From contig NZ_SDLI01000006.1 in assembly GCF_004123195.1 (NCBI RefSeq), positions 186,001 through 250,000 on the forward strand: DNA of 64,000 nucleotides. The letters run 5' to 3'. Each line of letters starts with the position of its first letter. Within the stretch, counting starts at the first letter, position 1. Positions 51,751 through 60,687 of this stretch are shown one piece after another. The DNA comes from Ammoniphilus sp. CFH 90114 (lineage in GTDB: Bacteria > Bacillota > Bacilli > Aneurinibacillales > RAOX-1). The notes below the pieces were generated by a model. The model had not been told where the DNA came from, did not search any database, and saw nothing but the letters and a program-made list of their open reading frames with translations. A program made the translations under genes and the position numbers.

Positions 51751-52509
51751 TTGAATCCTAACTTTTTGAATAAATGGGTATCTGCAACTATGCCCTTAGT
51801 TTTGTTTTTTTTACTATTTGGATATTGGAACCCACACGATATATTGGTCATGCTAATCTGGGCGTCGCCCATTACGTATGTTTATGGAATATGTTCCTCT
51901 TACGCATTGGACTGGGTATCAAACCGTTATCGATTGAAAAATAAAGTACTTATTGCTTTTCTTTATAGTCTTACAGGCGCCCTATTTTTTATTCCCTTAT
52001 TTCAGTTTGTCATCCGTATGCAAGAAATGGGAGCGTACCTTGGATTTATGGCAATTGGAGCTGGAATTGCGTTAAGTTTCTACTTATGTACTCTCTTTTT
52101 TCGTAATGTTAAAGTAAACAGATACCTGGCCGTCCTGGGTCCCTTATTCTTAATTATAATGATGCAAATCTTTGTTTTTAGATGGGAGTTTGATAAGGTG
52201 GACGGTTGGCGCGAACACCAAACTGATAACTATTATGAAGCCTCCTTTGATTATTTTCACGGAGAACATGTCATTCCTATTATCGCAGATAAAGGAGAAC
52301 AAATCACATTCAAAATAAAGTGGAACTACTGGCAAGATGGAAGTACAGGTCATTACGTTGAAGGTCCTTCAGGCAAGCCAGTAGGGATGGAGGAATTAGG
52401 AGACAACACTTTCAAGTTGATAGCGCCAGAGGATGGAACCTACAAAATCGTCTTAACAGCCAAAAGAGTTAGCTATGGGCAGTTTGTAGTTCATTGGAGC
52501 AAGGATTAA
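51751..52509 (+). CDS. Hypothetical membrane protein with extracytoplasmic domain (252 aa)
   Basis: Unrecognised. Translation starts at TTG eight bases after GGAGG. Four hydrophobic helices (about 12-30, 36-52, 70-90 and 100-135) are followed by a soluble beta-rich domain from about residue 150 (HEHVIPIIADKGEQITFKIKWNYWQDGS, split by a loop) that looks like a small jelly-roll or Ig-like fold ending in FVVHWSKD. It could sense or bind a ligand at the cell surface, but there is no family evidence. Confidence 0.65.
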   Translation: MNPNFLNKWVSATMPLVLFFLLFGYWNPHDILVMLIWASPITYVYGICSSYALDWVSNRYRLKNKVLIAFLYSLTGALFFIPLFQFVIRMQEMGAYLGFMAIGAGIALSFYLCTLFFRNVKVNRYLAVLGPLFLIIMMQIFVFRWEFDKVDGWREHQTDNYYEASFDYFHGEHVIPIIADKGEQITFKIKWNYWQDGSTGHYVEGPSGKPVGMEELGDNTFKLIAPEDGTYKIVLTAKRVSYGQFVVHWSKD

Positions 52510-52512
52510 AAA

Positions 52513-52547
52513 AACCACCTCTTCACTAATAGGGGATAGAGGTGGTG
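52513..52547. terminator. Bidirectional terminator of the ECF operon
   Basis: ACCACCTCT...AGAGGTGGT across a loop, followed by TTTTTTT on the minus strand. Confidence 0.85.
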
Positions 52548-52551
52548 AACA

Positions 52552-53241
52552 CTATCTCATACTTAATAAACCATATTTCCGTTTAAATCGTTCTAGTATC
52601 TTAATCCAAGCAGTTGAAAATAGTAAAAGAAAGACAACATTAGATATAGCATGCATGAAGTCAAATAAAACGCTTGCCATATAGGTGGTTAGCAGGATTG
52701 ACCACGAAAAGTCATCGAGAAAAGAAAAAATAAACGTGACATTCATCATCCAACCAAATAAAAATCCCCATAAAAAACCAAATAGAATCTTGCCAATCAT
52801 TTTTTTCATTAACCAAGTGTCTTTTAACATCCCTGTGCTAAATCCGATCATCCCCCAAGCTAGCATTTGCCAAGGTGTCCACGGGCCTTGACCAAGAAAC
52901 ATATTAGAAACTAAAGCAGCAAGAGCTCCCACCATGAATCCCGTCTCTGCTCCGAAGACATAAGCCGTCATCATGATAATAAAAGAAGTCGGTTGAACAC
53001 TTGGAATTGGTGCAAAGGGAATCCGACTTACAGCAGCAATGGCAGCAAGTATGGCGATTAACACCACTTCCCTTCCCTCCATTTTTCGTGCCTCAAATCT
53101 TACTAGAAAGGGAACCAAGGCAGAAATGACGAAAACGAAACTTAAGATCAAATATTGATCTTGGAAATAGAAAGAGCCTAAGCCGAGTAATAAGAGATCA
53201 ATAAATAAGACAGCAAATATGATTAACCGAGTACGGGCCAA
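52552..53241 (-). CDS. ECF transporter S component, probably cobalamin-specific
   Basis: A 229-residue membrane protein with about six helices. The N-terminal ARTRLIIFAVLF and the FAPIPSVQPTSFIIMMTAYVFG and GQGPWTPWQMLAWGMIGF stretches match the CbrT/ECF-S superfamily that captures a small vitamin. The start is the TTG at 53241, ten bases after GAGGAGG and overlapping the EcfA gene in another frame. Cobalamin specificity is inferred from the B12 riboswitch upstream of the operon. Confidence 0.82.
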   Translation of the reverse strand: MARTRLIIFAVLFIDLLLLGLGSFYFQDQYLILSFVFVISALVPFLVRFEARKMEGREVVLIAILAAIAAVSRIPFAPIPSVQPTSFIIMMTAYVFGAETGFMVGALAALVSNMFLGQGPWTPWQMLAWGMIGFSTGMLKDTWLMKKMIGKILFGFLWGFLFGWMMNVTFIFSFLDDFSWSILLTTYMASVLFDFMHAISNVVFLLLFSTAWIKILERFKRKYGLLSMR

Positions 53242-54884
53242 AGTTTTATGACCTCCTCATCCGTAAGAGAGTTAGGAAACCATTCCCTACTCATTCGATT
53301 CACGTTTGTCGTGTAGAAAAAGTTATTGGAGAAAAAAGTAGAAGGAGGGCCTTCTGTTGTAATCTTCCCATCAAACAACATTGCACATCGACTTACGTAT
53401 CTAGCTGCAAACTCCACATGATGAGTGACCATCACGATGGTCACTCCTTGTTTGTGAAGGTCTTCTATCATATTTGCAAAGGTTTTTTGTAATACAGGAT
53501 CCATACCCTTGGTAGGCTCATCAAGCAAGAGTACTTCTGGGTTCCCTAGCAAAATACAAGCTAATACTACTTTTTGCCTTTCTCCACCGCTGCAATCATG
53601 TGGATGACGATGCAGTAAGTGCGTAAGCTCTAATTGTTTAATCATTTGGTCCAATTTGTCTTGATTTGAAAAGCGGTTAGCAGCAAATTCAAGTTCTTGT
53701 TTGACCGTATCGTAGCTAAAGTACACAAGAGGATTTTGCGGCAAATACCCTACCTTGCGATATAACTCTTCTTTCTTCCACTTTTTTACGTTATTACCAT
53801 TCACTAAAACTCGGCCTGTTTGAGGGGTTAATAGACCACCTAAGAGTTTGAGCAATGTGGATTTTCCTGTTCCATTGCCCCCTACTATAGCTAGGAAATC
53901 TCCGGAATAAACTTGCATGTCTAAATCCTTAAGGATCAATGGACTTTCCTTGGCGTACCGAAAATCAGCAGATTGGATGTGGATAATAGGATGTTTCCTC
54001 AATTGTTCTGGTTTATCACCATGCCCCATTGCCCTTACTCCTTGCTTTGACAACCATCTTCTACCATCTTTCACACTGAAGGGGATCTCATCCGCTAGAT
54101 ATTCCTCAGTGAAATGCAAATAAATACGTGCAATAGAGGGAATATAGGGAAGAAATCGCTTATCTCTCAACTTCCAAACTTTGTATATTACGTTTTCAGG
54201 TCTGCCTTCATAATGTATCTCTGCAGCGTCCATCATAATGACGCGGTCCGCTACGGAAAAAACCTCATCTAAACGATGCTCTACTAACACAATCGTCATT
54301 CCAAACTCTTCGTTGATCCTCTTTAAAATCTGAATAAATTCTCTACCTGATACAGGGTCTAGCTGTGCAGTTGGCTCATCTAGCAACAAAACCTTGGGCT
54401 GGAGGAGCAAAACCGAAGCCAAGTTTAGCAACTGCTTTTGTCCTCCTGAAAGCTCATCTGTCCTTTGGGATAACAAGGCCTCAAGACCAAAGAATTGGAC
54501 CATTTCGGCTAACCTCTTTCGAATAACCTCCGAAGGATAACCTAAATTTTCCAAAGCGAAAACCAGTTCTTCTTGCACCTGTTCCATGACAATTTGGTTT
54601 TCTGGATCTTGCCAGACCAGTGCAACTTGTTGTACTGCATCCAGTGCACTAACCTGATGAAGCAATACATTGTTATATCGTATTTCACCCTTAATAGACC
54701 CATAAGGTTGGGTCTCCTGCTTTAATAAGCGAAGAAGGGTGGACTTGCCACAACCAGAAGGGCCACAGATTACCACAAACTCCCCGTCATTTATTTTCAA
54801 ATCAATTTGAGAGAGCGCCATTACAGCTTGATCAGGATATTGAAATGATAAATCCTTTACTTCGATAACGAGCCCCATCTCCAT
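53223..54884 (-). CDS. ECF transporter ATPase, two ABC domains in one chain
   Basis: A double ATPase of 553 residues. The first domain has GPSGCGKSTLLRLL, signature LSGGQKQLLNLASVL and VLLLDEPTAQLD; the second has GGNGTGKSTLLKLLGG, signature CSGGERQKVVLACIL and VLLLDEPTKGMD. Most ECF systems use two separate genes, EcfA1 and EcfA2, so this is a fusion form. I use the ATG at 54884 behind GGGAGAG. The upstream frame to 54950 overlaps ecfT and has no ribosome-binding site. Confidence 0.88.
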   Translation of the reverse strand: MEMGLVIEVKDLSFQYPDQAVMALSQIDLKINDGEFVVICGPSGCGKSTLLRLLKQETQPYGSIKGEIRYNNVLLHQVSALDAVQQVALVWQDPENQIVMEQVQEELVFALENLGYPSEVIRKRLAEMVQFFGLEALLSQRTDELSGGQKQLLNLASVLLLQPKVLLLDEPTAQLDPVSGREFIQILKRINEEFGMTIVLVEHRLDEVFSVADRVIMMDAAEIHYEGRPENVIYKVWKLRDKRFLPYIPSIARIYLHFTEEYLADEIPFSVKDGRRWLSKQGVRAMGHGDKPEQLRKHPIIHIQSADFRYAKESPLILKDLDMQVYSGDFLAIVGGNGTGKSTLLKLLGGLLTPQTGRVLVNGNNVKKWKKEELYRKVGYLPQNPLVYFSYDTVKQELEFAANRFSNQDKLDQMIKQLELTHLLHRHPHDCSGGERQKVVLACILLGNPEVLLLDEPTKGMDPVLQKTFANMIEDLHKQGVTIVMVTHHVEFAARYVSRCAMLFDGKITTEGPPSTFFSNNFFYTTNVNRMSREWFPNSLTDEEVIKLWPVLG

Positions 54885-55741
54885 TCGTCTCTCCCTTCGA
54901 TGAGGATTGGTGTAACAATATAAATGATCCAGGCAAGAAAGAACCACCACTCAGTTGATGAAAAAGCAATAGATTCTAGAACAGGATAGATCTGTAACTT
55001 ACCATACCCCAAGCTCCACCCCACGGCACATAGAATGAACAGTACCGATAATTGCAGAATTAGAAGATAGTCTTCTTTTCTCATCAAATATCGCTGATAA
55101 GAAGTTCTTTGGCGCACCAATCCATAACCCCTGGATTGCATAGAATCAGCGGTTTGCAGTGCTTCCTCTAAACACCAAGTCAAAAGGGTCTGTAGGAGAA
55201 GCATCCCATCTTTTGCTCGTTTCCAATATCGACCAGTTGAGACGTCTACCCCTTTGGTGCGTTGTACTGTTGATATTTCATATAGCCTTCTTTTTAATAA
55301 CGGGACAAAGCGAACGGCTAACATTAAAACCAATGCTGACTTAGGCAAGAATCTCGCATAGATATATAAGAATTTTCCCGAAGTTATAGTAAGGTTAAAC
55401 GATACAAATCCAAATAAAATACAAAGCATCGATAGAGCCATGTTCCATCCAGAAGTGATTGCTTCAAGGGTTACTGGTTGGTCCCACAGATAAAATAGAA
55501 TTTCTCTTCCTCTACGAGTAAATAGGGGATTCAACACTAAAATAGATAATGCAAGTACAAGATACATAACAAAGTAAGATCTCAACTGCCTGCCACCATC
55601 TTGCAATTGATTAAAAATGATAATGCCAATAAGAGAAGCTATCAAAAATAAGGGATGGTGTAAAAGCATACATAGGATGAAGTAGCCAATATAATAGATC
55701 ATACAGGTAGCGGGGTGATAACGATGGAATCCTCGGTCCAT
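54857..55741 (-). CDS. ECF transporter T component (CbiQ family)
   Basis: A 294-residue transmembrane protein with six helices or so. The CbiQ family signature ARFLPKSALVLMLAVRFVPLLKRRLYEI and the coupling helices near ADSMQSRGYG that contact the ATPases are visible. The start is set at 55741, five bases after the stop of the DUF4430 gene, with an AGGAAT ribosome-binding site; an ATG at 55759 is the alternative. It overlaps the ATPase gene by 28 bases. Confidence 0.85.
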   Translation of the reverse strand: MDRGFHRYHPATCMIYYIGYFILCMLLHHPLFLIASLIGIIIFNQLQDGGRQLRSYFVMYLVLALSILVLNPLFTRRGREILFYLWDQPVTLEAITSGWNMALSMLCILFGFVSFNLTITSGKFLYIYARFLPKSALVLMLAVRFVPLLKRRLYEISTVQRTKGVDVSTGRYWKRAKDGMLLLQTLLTWCLEEALQTADSMQSRGYGLVRQRTSYQRYLMRKEDYLLILQLSVLFILCAVGWSLGYGKLQIYPVLESIAFSSTEWWFFLAWIIYIVTPILIEGRDEWRWGSLSK

Positions 55742-55745
55742 CCTG

Positions 55746-56435
55746 CTATTCCTGCACATCCTTACCTAAGTCGAGGGTGTAGATCCATTCGATCTGATCA
55801 TTTGGCTTAATTTGGACATCACCAGCACTCTTTTTCCCAAACGACCCGTTCACCCGGTACATCCAGCCACTTTTTGGACCTCGATCAAATTCGTAGAGGT
55901 TATCAATTCCTTCAACATAAGCAATGGGCCCCGTACCTCTGTACTCCATTTGTATTTTCTTCTCTTTTGTAACCTTCTTTAAGATATCTAGAACACTCTC
56001 TCCGCTCTCAAACGTAACCTCTGTGGCGGCTAATATGATCCCTACTTCTTCATCCCCCTTAATGGAGATCATCACCATTTGCTTCTTGGAATCCACAACT
56101 TGCTCAGAGGTCATAGGGGCCGATGGGTTTGTACTTGTAGGAATCTTTTCAGTGTTTGGTTTTGGATCTGTTGATGGTTTGGGTGCTTGAGCGGTGGTTG
56201 TCTCCTTCGGTGTATCTGTATTCTCATTACGTACTACTGTTTCGTCAGTTGCCTGAACAGGTAGTTCAGCTGACTTCGATTCTTCTTCCAGTTTTTCATT
56301 CTGTTGCTGGTCTGCTTCTTGAGAAAGACGGTTTGTTGTGCTTATACTTTCAGTGGATGACTGGCATCCTGCTAAGCCCAACGATAGGCAAACCACAGTA
56401 AGGAGTGGCCATAATCTTGTTGTCCAACGTAACAT
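55746..56435 (-). CDS. DUF4430 lipoprotein, possible cobalamin-capture protein
   Basis: A 229-residue lipoprotein with signal peptide and lipobox LAGC (21-24). Next comes a disordered Thr/Pro/Glu-rich linker (about 30-115), then a DUF4430 domain (about 120-229) with MVMISIKGDEEVGIILAAT, SGESVLDILKKVTKEKKIQMEYRGTG and a C-terminal DQIEWIYTLDLGKDVQE. DUF4430 is the C-terminal domain type of the B12 carriers transcobalamin and intrinsic factor. As the first gene after a B12 riboswitch it likely captures cobalamin at the membrane, by inference. Confidence 0.82.
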   Translation of the reverse strand: MLRWTTRLWPLLTVVCLSLGLAGCQSSTESISTTNRLSQEADQQQNEKLEEESKSAELPVQATDETVVRNENTDTPKETTTAQAPKPSTDPKPNTEKIPTSTNPSAPMTSEQVVDSKKQMVMISIKGDEEVGIILAATEVTFESGESVLDILKKVTKEKKIQMEYRGTGPIAYVEGIDNLYEFDRGPKSGWMYRVNGSFGKKSAGDVQIKPNDQIEWIYTLDLGKDVQE

Positions 56436-56487
56436 ATTTTCCTCCTTTTATACACTTCAATCACTGATAAAAAGACGGGATGAACAG

Positions 56488-56745
56488 AAAAAGTACTTCC
56501 TGCAGAAGAGGAAGTACTTTTCGAAAGGAAAATGAAAACAGACTGATTCATATCAACCTATGATCACATCCCCATTCCTCGTAGGTCTGTATGAATATAA
56601 AATAGGCAGTTCTCCTGGCTCTTGGTCATTGCTCCCCTACACCTTCCCGTTTACTTAAAACAGTGGCATATCGTAGGCTTGCTCCCAATTACAGTGGCGG
56701 GACCGCGTCGGAATTTCACCGATCTTCTCTATTAAGTCTGTAAAA
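56488..56745 (-). promoter_or_regulatory. Cobalamin (B12) riboswitch with terminator platform
   Basis: Transcribed from the minus strand, upstream of the DUF4430 gene. GGTGAAATTCCGACG, GTCCCGCCACTGT, GGGAGCAAGCC, ATGCCACTG, GGGAAGG and the B12 box AGCCAGGAGAACTGCC (56620..56605) occur in the canonical order and spacing. It ends in AAAGTACTTCC-TCTTCTGCA-GGAAGTACTTTTT (56522..56488), an intrinsic terminator, so regulation is probably transcriptional attenuation. When B12 binds, expression of the uptake operon should stop. Confidence 0.92.
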
Positions 56746-56856
56746 TGTAATTATCTTTTACTAGACACCTATTCCTTCATTATTTGAATATAGGAATCAT
56801 CATATCAGACTGTTTACGGAACGTCCATATTTAAATGGATGACTTACACGGTATAA

Positions 56857-57531
56857 CTAGTGAGGCTTCGTATTCACCTCAAAGATCCAGATGTCTTTAC
56901 TTTTATCTATTCCAAAATCAAATCCAAGTTGACGAACCCCTGGATATTTTTTTTCAAGTATAGTCGTACATAATTTTGTTATTTTTCTCAACTCCAACCT
57001 TTTCTTCTTAAAGTCTACTTTTGTGAATGAGCGCAGTATACCATCGCGTAATGTTAGCTGGTCACCACCTCGACATAGATTTGTAACAAAAGAACCTTTA
57101 GGTGCTAATCGTCCAACCATGCCCGTGATGATCCACGCTTGTTCTGGTTTTTGAATCTTTACACGATAATCTATCGGTCTACCGTATATTGTCGCAAGCT
57201 CGATCCCACGTTGCACTATATAGATTCGTCCCTTTCTAACTTTATCAATCTCTAATATTAAAGAGTTAAACTTCGAGAAGTTTATTATTTTTTGCTGGTA
57301 AAAGTATCGAAACTGTTTACCGTCCCTTAAGACTTGAATCAAGCCATTCCCGCCAGTACCTATACTTGGTTTTAATACAACCCTACGATACTTAGTCAAC
57401 ATCTCTTGTAAACAAGATTTATTGTATTTCTTGGTCTCCGGAATATATTTGGTAACTCTTCCGTCACTTAATAGGGCATTTGTTTTGCTCCACTTATCCG
57501 CAACTCTTCTCGCTCCCGGAATAGTAAACAT
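56857..57531 (-). CDS. YheC/YheD-like ATP-grasp protein (coat-associated family)
   Basis: A 224-residue ATP-grasp domain protein, shorter than YheC or YheD of Bacillus (about 360-450), and so covering only the ATP-grasp part. Visible are RRVVLKPSIGTGGNGLIQV (lysine-rich ATP-binding), EIDKVRKGRIYIVQRGIEL, DYRVKIQKPEQAWIITGMVGRL, and the metal-binding LGFDFGIDKSKDIWIFEVNTKPH at the end. The family is associated with spore coat in Bacillus. The natural end at NTKPH suggests either truncation or a minimal variant. Confidence 0.78.
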   Translation of the reverse strand: MFTIPGARRVADKWSKTNALLSDGRVTKYIPETKKYNKSCLQEMLTKYRRVVLKPSIGTGGNGLIQVLRDGKQFRYFYQQKIINFSKFNSLILEIDKVRKGRIYIVQRGIELATIYGRPIDYRVKIQKPEQAWIITGMVGRLAPKGSFVTNLCRGGDQLTLRDGILRSFTKVDFKKKRLELRKITKLCTTILEKKYPGVRQLGFDFGIDKSKDIWIFEVNTKPH

Positions 57532-57728
57532 GAAAAACCTCCTTGCTCATTAATCCTATAATATATTCAACTTCGTTAGCGTTCTCCTATATGTTTGTCC
57601 CGTCAATATTAAAAGTTTAAATGAGAAGGGTTAAAATTGATTAAATGTATCCATACTGAATGTAACTATTGTTTTCACTATAACAGATAAAGGAAGAAAA
57701 ACACTGTTTAAACTGTTGTAGATTGGAT

Positions 57729-57766
57729 CAAAAAAAAAACAAACCGACATCGTTATAGATGTCGGC
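57729..57766 (-). terminator. Terminator of the universal stress protein gene
   Basis: CCGACATC-TATAAC-GATGTCGG followed on the minus strand by TTTGTTTTTTTTTT. Confidence 0.85.
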
Positions 57767-57786
57767 GAACGTAATGAACAACAGAA

Positions 57787-58227
57787 CTATTTAACAATAT
57801 ATACTGGACAAGTGGATTGTTGTACAACATAATGACTCACACTGCCTAAGAACAACTCCTTAACCCCACTTAAACCACGACTTCCCATGACAATTAAACT
57901 AGCGTTATTTTCCTTGGAGAAATCTAAGATGGCTTGAGCAGGATTCCCTTCCATAACGAATGTTCTCGTTTTATTAGGAATGGTTTTGAGTTTTTCTGTT
58001 ACTTCTTCTAGGGCCTCTTTCGCCACTGCAAGGTGAGCCTCACGAATTGGGTCTACACTATATGCAGATGCTGTGTAGAAAGCAGAAGTAGGAATGCTTA
58101 CGACTGTAAGGACATCAAGGTCAATACGCTCATCCTGAGAGGCCATTAACATCGCTGTTGATAAGGCTTTTTTTCCTAATTCGGAATGGTCATATGCTAC
58201 TACGATTTTAGAATAAAGTGAAAACAT
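57787..58227 (-). CDS. Universal stress protein (UspA family)
   Basis: A 146-residue single-domain Usp. The N-terminal KIVVAYDHSELGKKALSTA and the ATP-binding IVMGSRGLSGVKELFLGSVSHYVVQQSTCPV (G-2x-G-9x-G(S/T) motif) identify the ATP-binding Usp type. It probably supports stress survival by binding nucleotides. It follows GGGGGATAAAATC with ATG at 58227 and has its own terminator. Confidence 0.93.
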   Translation of the reverse strand: MFSLYSKIVVAYDHSELGKKALSTAMLMASQDERIDLDVLTVVSIPTSAFYTASAYSVDPIREAHLAVAKEALEEVTEKLKTIPNKTRTFVMEGNPAQAILDFSKENNASLIVMGSRGLSGVKELFLGSVSHYVVQQSTCPVYIVK

Positions 58228-58360
58228 GATTTTATCCCCCTTAATTTAACTTCTTCTTGTTACATTCAGTTTAGCAAAGAAGAAAAAAGAAGGGTGTATA
58301 AAATATCACATATGTTGCCAATTTTTGATGTCAATATTGTGAACTTCCCTTGTACTGTTT

Positions 58361-58768
58361 TTATAAATATTTCATTAAAAGTAGTTCATTTCCTGTCCGA
58401 TTGTAGATCATTTTGTCAGATGCATGTTTCATTAATACTAATCCTCTTCCTGAATCATCCTCTAACTTTTCCTGAAATAGATCATCAGATGGACTTGAAA
58501 TCTTGGTTAACATTTCTTTGGCATTAAACCCTGGACCCGAATCTCGAATTCGAATAATTAGGCGCTTTCCTTGTGTGACTCGTACACAAAGTGTGATTGG
58601 ACCCTTGCCTCTCGTACTTCGAAGAGCGTTTGTCAGCCCTTCATTAATAGCAACTTCCATCATAAACGCTTGATTGTCTCCAAGAATGGATTGGATTTCT
58701 TTCTGGATCTCACTTCGGACCTGACGATATTCTTCATAGGTTTCAAAGGTTGTCTTCATATCTATCAT
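58361..58768 (-). CDS. RsbW/SpoIIAB-like anti-sigma or switch kinase (HATPase)
   Basis: A 135-residue GHKL ATPase. N-box EVAINEGLTNAL, G1 box IRIRDSGPGFN and G2 box DDSGRGLVLM are intact. It resembles serine-kinase anti-sigma factors. Its ATG overlaps the stop of the PAS-PP2C gene by four bases, so both are made together, the kinase opposing the phosphatase. No STAS antagonist or sigma factor gene lies nearby, so its target is unknown. Confidence 0.85.
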   Translation of the reverse strand: MIDMKTTFETYEEYRQVRSEIQKEIQSILGDNQAFMMEVAINEGLTNALRSTRGKGPITLCVRVTQGKRLIIRIRDSGPGFNAKEMLTKISSPSDDLFQEKLEDDSGRGLVLMKHASDKMIYNRTGNELLLMKYL

Positions 58769-60249
58769 GTCATCATTTCTCCATATGGGTAACTCATAAT
58801 CCCAATAGCCGTTGCGTCATCATTTAGGCCTTGAGTTCCTATGTTTCTTAGCATCTCCATATTCTCCTTGAAAACCTCTGAGGAGAAAGAGGGTAGATCT
58901 ATTTCAAAGAGATCCATAAATCCATCTGTTAATAAATAGAATGCTTCTCCAGGATTAATGACAATAGTCCGCTCTTCAAAGATGACATCCTCAAGAATTC
59001 CCAAGTATGGTCCACCTTGTTTCTCAACAATGATTTCACCTTTTGTATTCAGCCTGAGGAATTTATTCAGTCCTGCGCAAGCAAAAGTAAACGTTCTCCT
59101 CTTAACATCTAATCGAAAGGTCAATGCTGCTGCAAAGGTACCCTCAAGAAAGTAATTCATAGAGTCCTTATTAATGACTGATAATACTTCGACTAGATTC
59201 TTCGTATGGTTTAGAGTTTGTCTAAACAGGACCCTTAGAACGGAATTTTGAAGGGCTGCTGTTAGCCCATGCCCCATAATATCCATTAGATATCCTGAGA
59301 GTACGCCTTGTTCTTCATCCCAGTAATAGTCATAAAAATCTCCACTTACGTAATTAGCAGGTGCATAGACCGAGTCTACGAGAATCCACTGGTTATCAAT
59401 GGGAGGTGGGAGTAGTGTTCTTTGGAGTTTGCCTGTTGCAATAATGTCTTTTCGCAGTTTTTCCTTCTCAGAGATATCGGTTGAGACTCCTAAGTAGTGA
59501 ATAATGTGATCCCTCTCGTCTCTTATTGCAGTAAGGGATAATTTTTGGAGATATAAATGACCGTTCTTATGGCGATTCCAGATCTCCCCTGTCCATCTTC
59601 CTTTTTCTTTTAAGTTCTTCCACACTTCATAGTAAAAAGACTGATCATGCAAGTCAGATTTTAAAATTTTGGGATTTTGGCCAAGCAACTCTTTTGGTGA
59701 ATAACCTGTAATTGTGCAGTATGCTTTATTGACATTAAGAATAGTGCCCGTTGGGTCAGTGATAATGATCCCTTGATCCATATTCTGGTAAACTTTGTAG
59801 GCGAGCTGTAACGTGATTTCTAAATTTTTTTTTTCTGTAATATCCCTACGAAAGGAAATATATTGATAAGGGATCTTGTCTTCGCCTAGCAGAGGTACTA
59901 TAACCGTAGAAACCCAATATAAACTCCCATCTTTTGCTTTATTTTGAATATCACCTTCCCATATCTCACCTTTTGAGATGCTCCTCCACATATCAGAAAA
60001 AAACGTTCTGGGATGATATCCAGAATTGACTACAGCATGTGTTCGTCCTATTAGCTCATCTGAGGTATATTGGGATAAAATACAAAACTTCTCATTTACA
60101 TAAGTAATAATTCCTTTTCTATCTGTAATAGCTACGATAGCAGATGCATCCAATGCATACTTCATATCCCAAAGCACTTTTGAGCTTTCACGATTGTTAA
60201 ATGTTAGGTCAGAGAGGTTATTACGATTTTCATACATAGTTTCACCCAT
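58765..60249 (-). CDS. PAS-PAS-SpoIIE/PP2C phosphatase (RsbP-like)
   Basis: A 494-residue signalling phosphatase. PAS1 (about 25-150; GIITYVNEKFCILSQYTSDELIGR) and PAS2 (about 155-275; TGTILNVNKAYCTITGYSPKELLGQ) precede a SpoIIE/PP2C domain (about 290-494) with YVSGDFYDYYWDE and MDIMGHGLTAALQNSVLR, and an aspartate-bearing LTDGFMDL. PAS domains could bind haem, FAD or another ligand. It probably dephosphorylates an anti-anti-sigma protein that controls a stress or sporulation response. A second start at MYENR is possible. Confidence 0.88.
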   Translation of the reverse strand: MGETMYENRNNLSDLTFNNRESSKVLWDMKYALDASAIVAITDRKGIITYVNEKFCILSQYTSDELIGRTHAVVNSGYHPRTFFSDMWRSISKGEIWEGDIQNKAKDGSLYWVSTVIVPLLGEDKIPYQYISFRRDITEKKNLEITLQLAYKVYQNMDQGIIITDPTGTILNVNKAYCTITGYSPKELLGQNPKILKSDLHDQSFYYEVWKNLKEKGRWTGEIWNRHKNGHLYLQKLSLTAIRDERDHIIHYLGVSTDISEKEKLRKDIIATGKLQRTLLPPPIDNQWILVDSVYAPANYVSGDFYDYYWDEEQGVLSGYLMDIMGHGLTAALQNSVLRVLFRQTLNHTKNLVEVLSVINKDSMNYFLEGTFAAALTFRLDVKRRTFTFACAGLNKFLRLNTKGEIIVEKQGGPYLGILEDVIFEERTIVINPGEAFYLLTDGFMDLFEIDLPSFSSEVFKENMEMLRNIGTQGLNDDATAIGIMSYPYGEMMT

Positions 60250-60330
60250 CGTCTTTTTTAATACCGTCCATTATACCTATCTCTTCCAAAATTTAAAGTG
60301 ATTTTTTTCACACTAAGCAATGAAAAATCA

Positions 60331-60359
60331 AAAAACAGACACCAAAAGGCGTCTGTTTT
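60331..60359 (-). terminator. Terminator of the cold-shock protein gene
   Basis: AAACAGACGCC-TTTT-GGTGTCTGTTT followed by TTTG on the minus strand. Confidence 0.8.
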
Positions 60360-60372
60360 ATTTATTACTCCA

Positions 60373-60573
60373 TTATACTTTACGAACGTTTGTAGCCTGT
60401 GGTCCACGCTGACCTTGTTCGATGTCGAATGTTACCGCTTGTCCTTCATCTAATGATCTATAACCGTCTCCTTGAATCGCTGAGAAGTGCACGAATACAT
60501 CTTCTCCACCTTCACGCTCAATAAAACCAAAACCTTTTTCACTGTTAAACCATTTTACTTTACCTTGTTCCAT
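60373..60573 (-). CDS. Cold-shock protein (CspB family)
   Basis: A 66-residue OB-fold nucleic-acid-binding protein. The RNP1 motif KGFGFIE and RNP2 motif VFVHFSAI are intact, and the N-terminal [11 protein letters not shown] is typical. It acts as an RNA chaperone during cold shock and stationary phase. The long AT-rich 5' untranslated region upstream (60574..60690) may hold a cold-sensitive structure. Confidence 0.97.
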   Translation of the reverse strand: MEQGKVKWFNSEKGFGFIEREGGEDVFVHFSAIQGDGYRSLDEGQAVTFDIEQGQRGPQATNVRKV

Positions 60574-60687
60574 TTACGTGTGCCTCCTACATGTAACAAC
60601 TACATGAATCTAAATTTTATCTTGCTTACTTAGCTTTTCCGGTATCGTGATTAATATACTCTTATTCTTTAATTTTTTGTTTATTCA

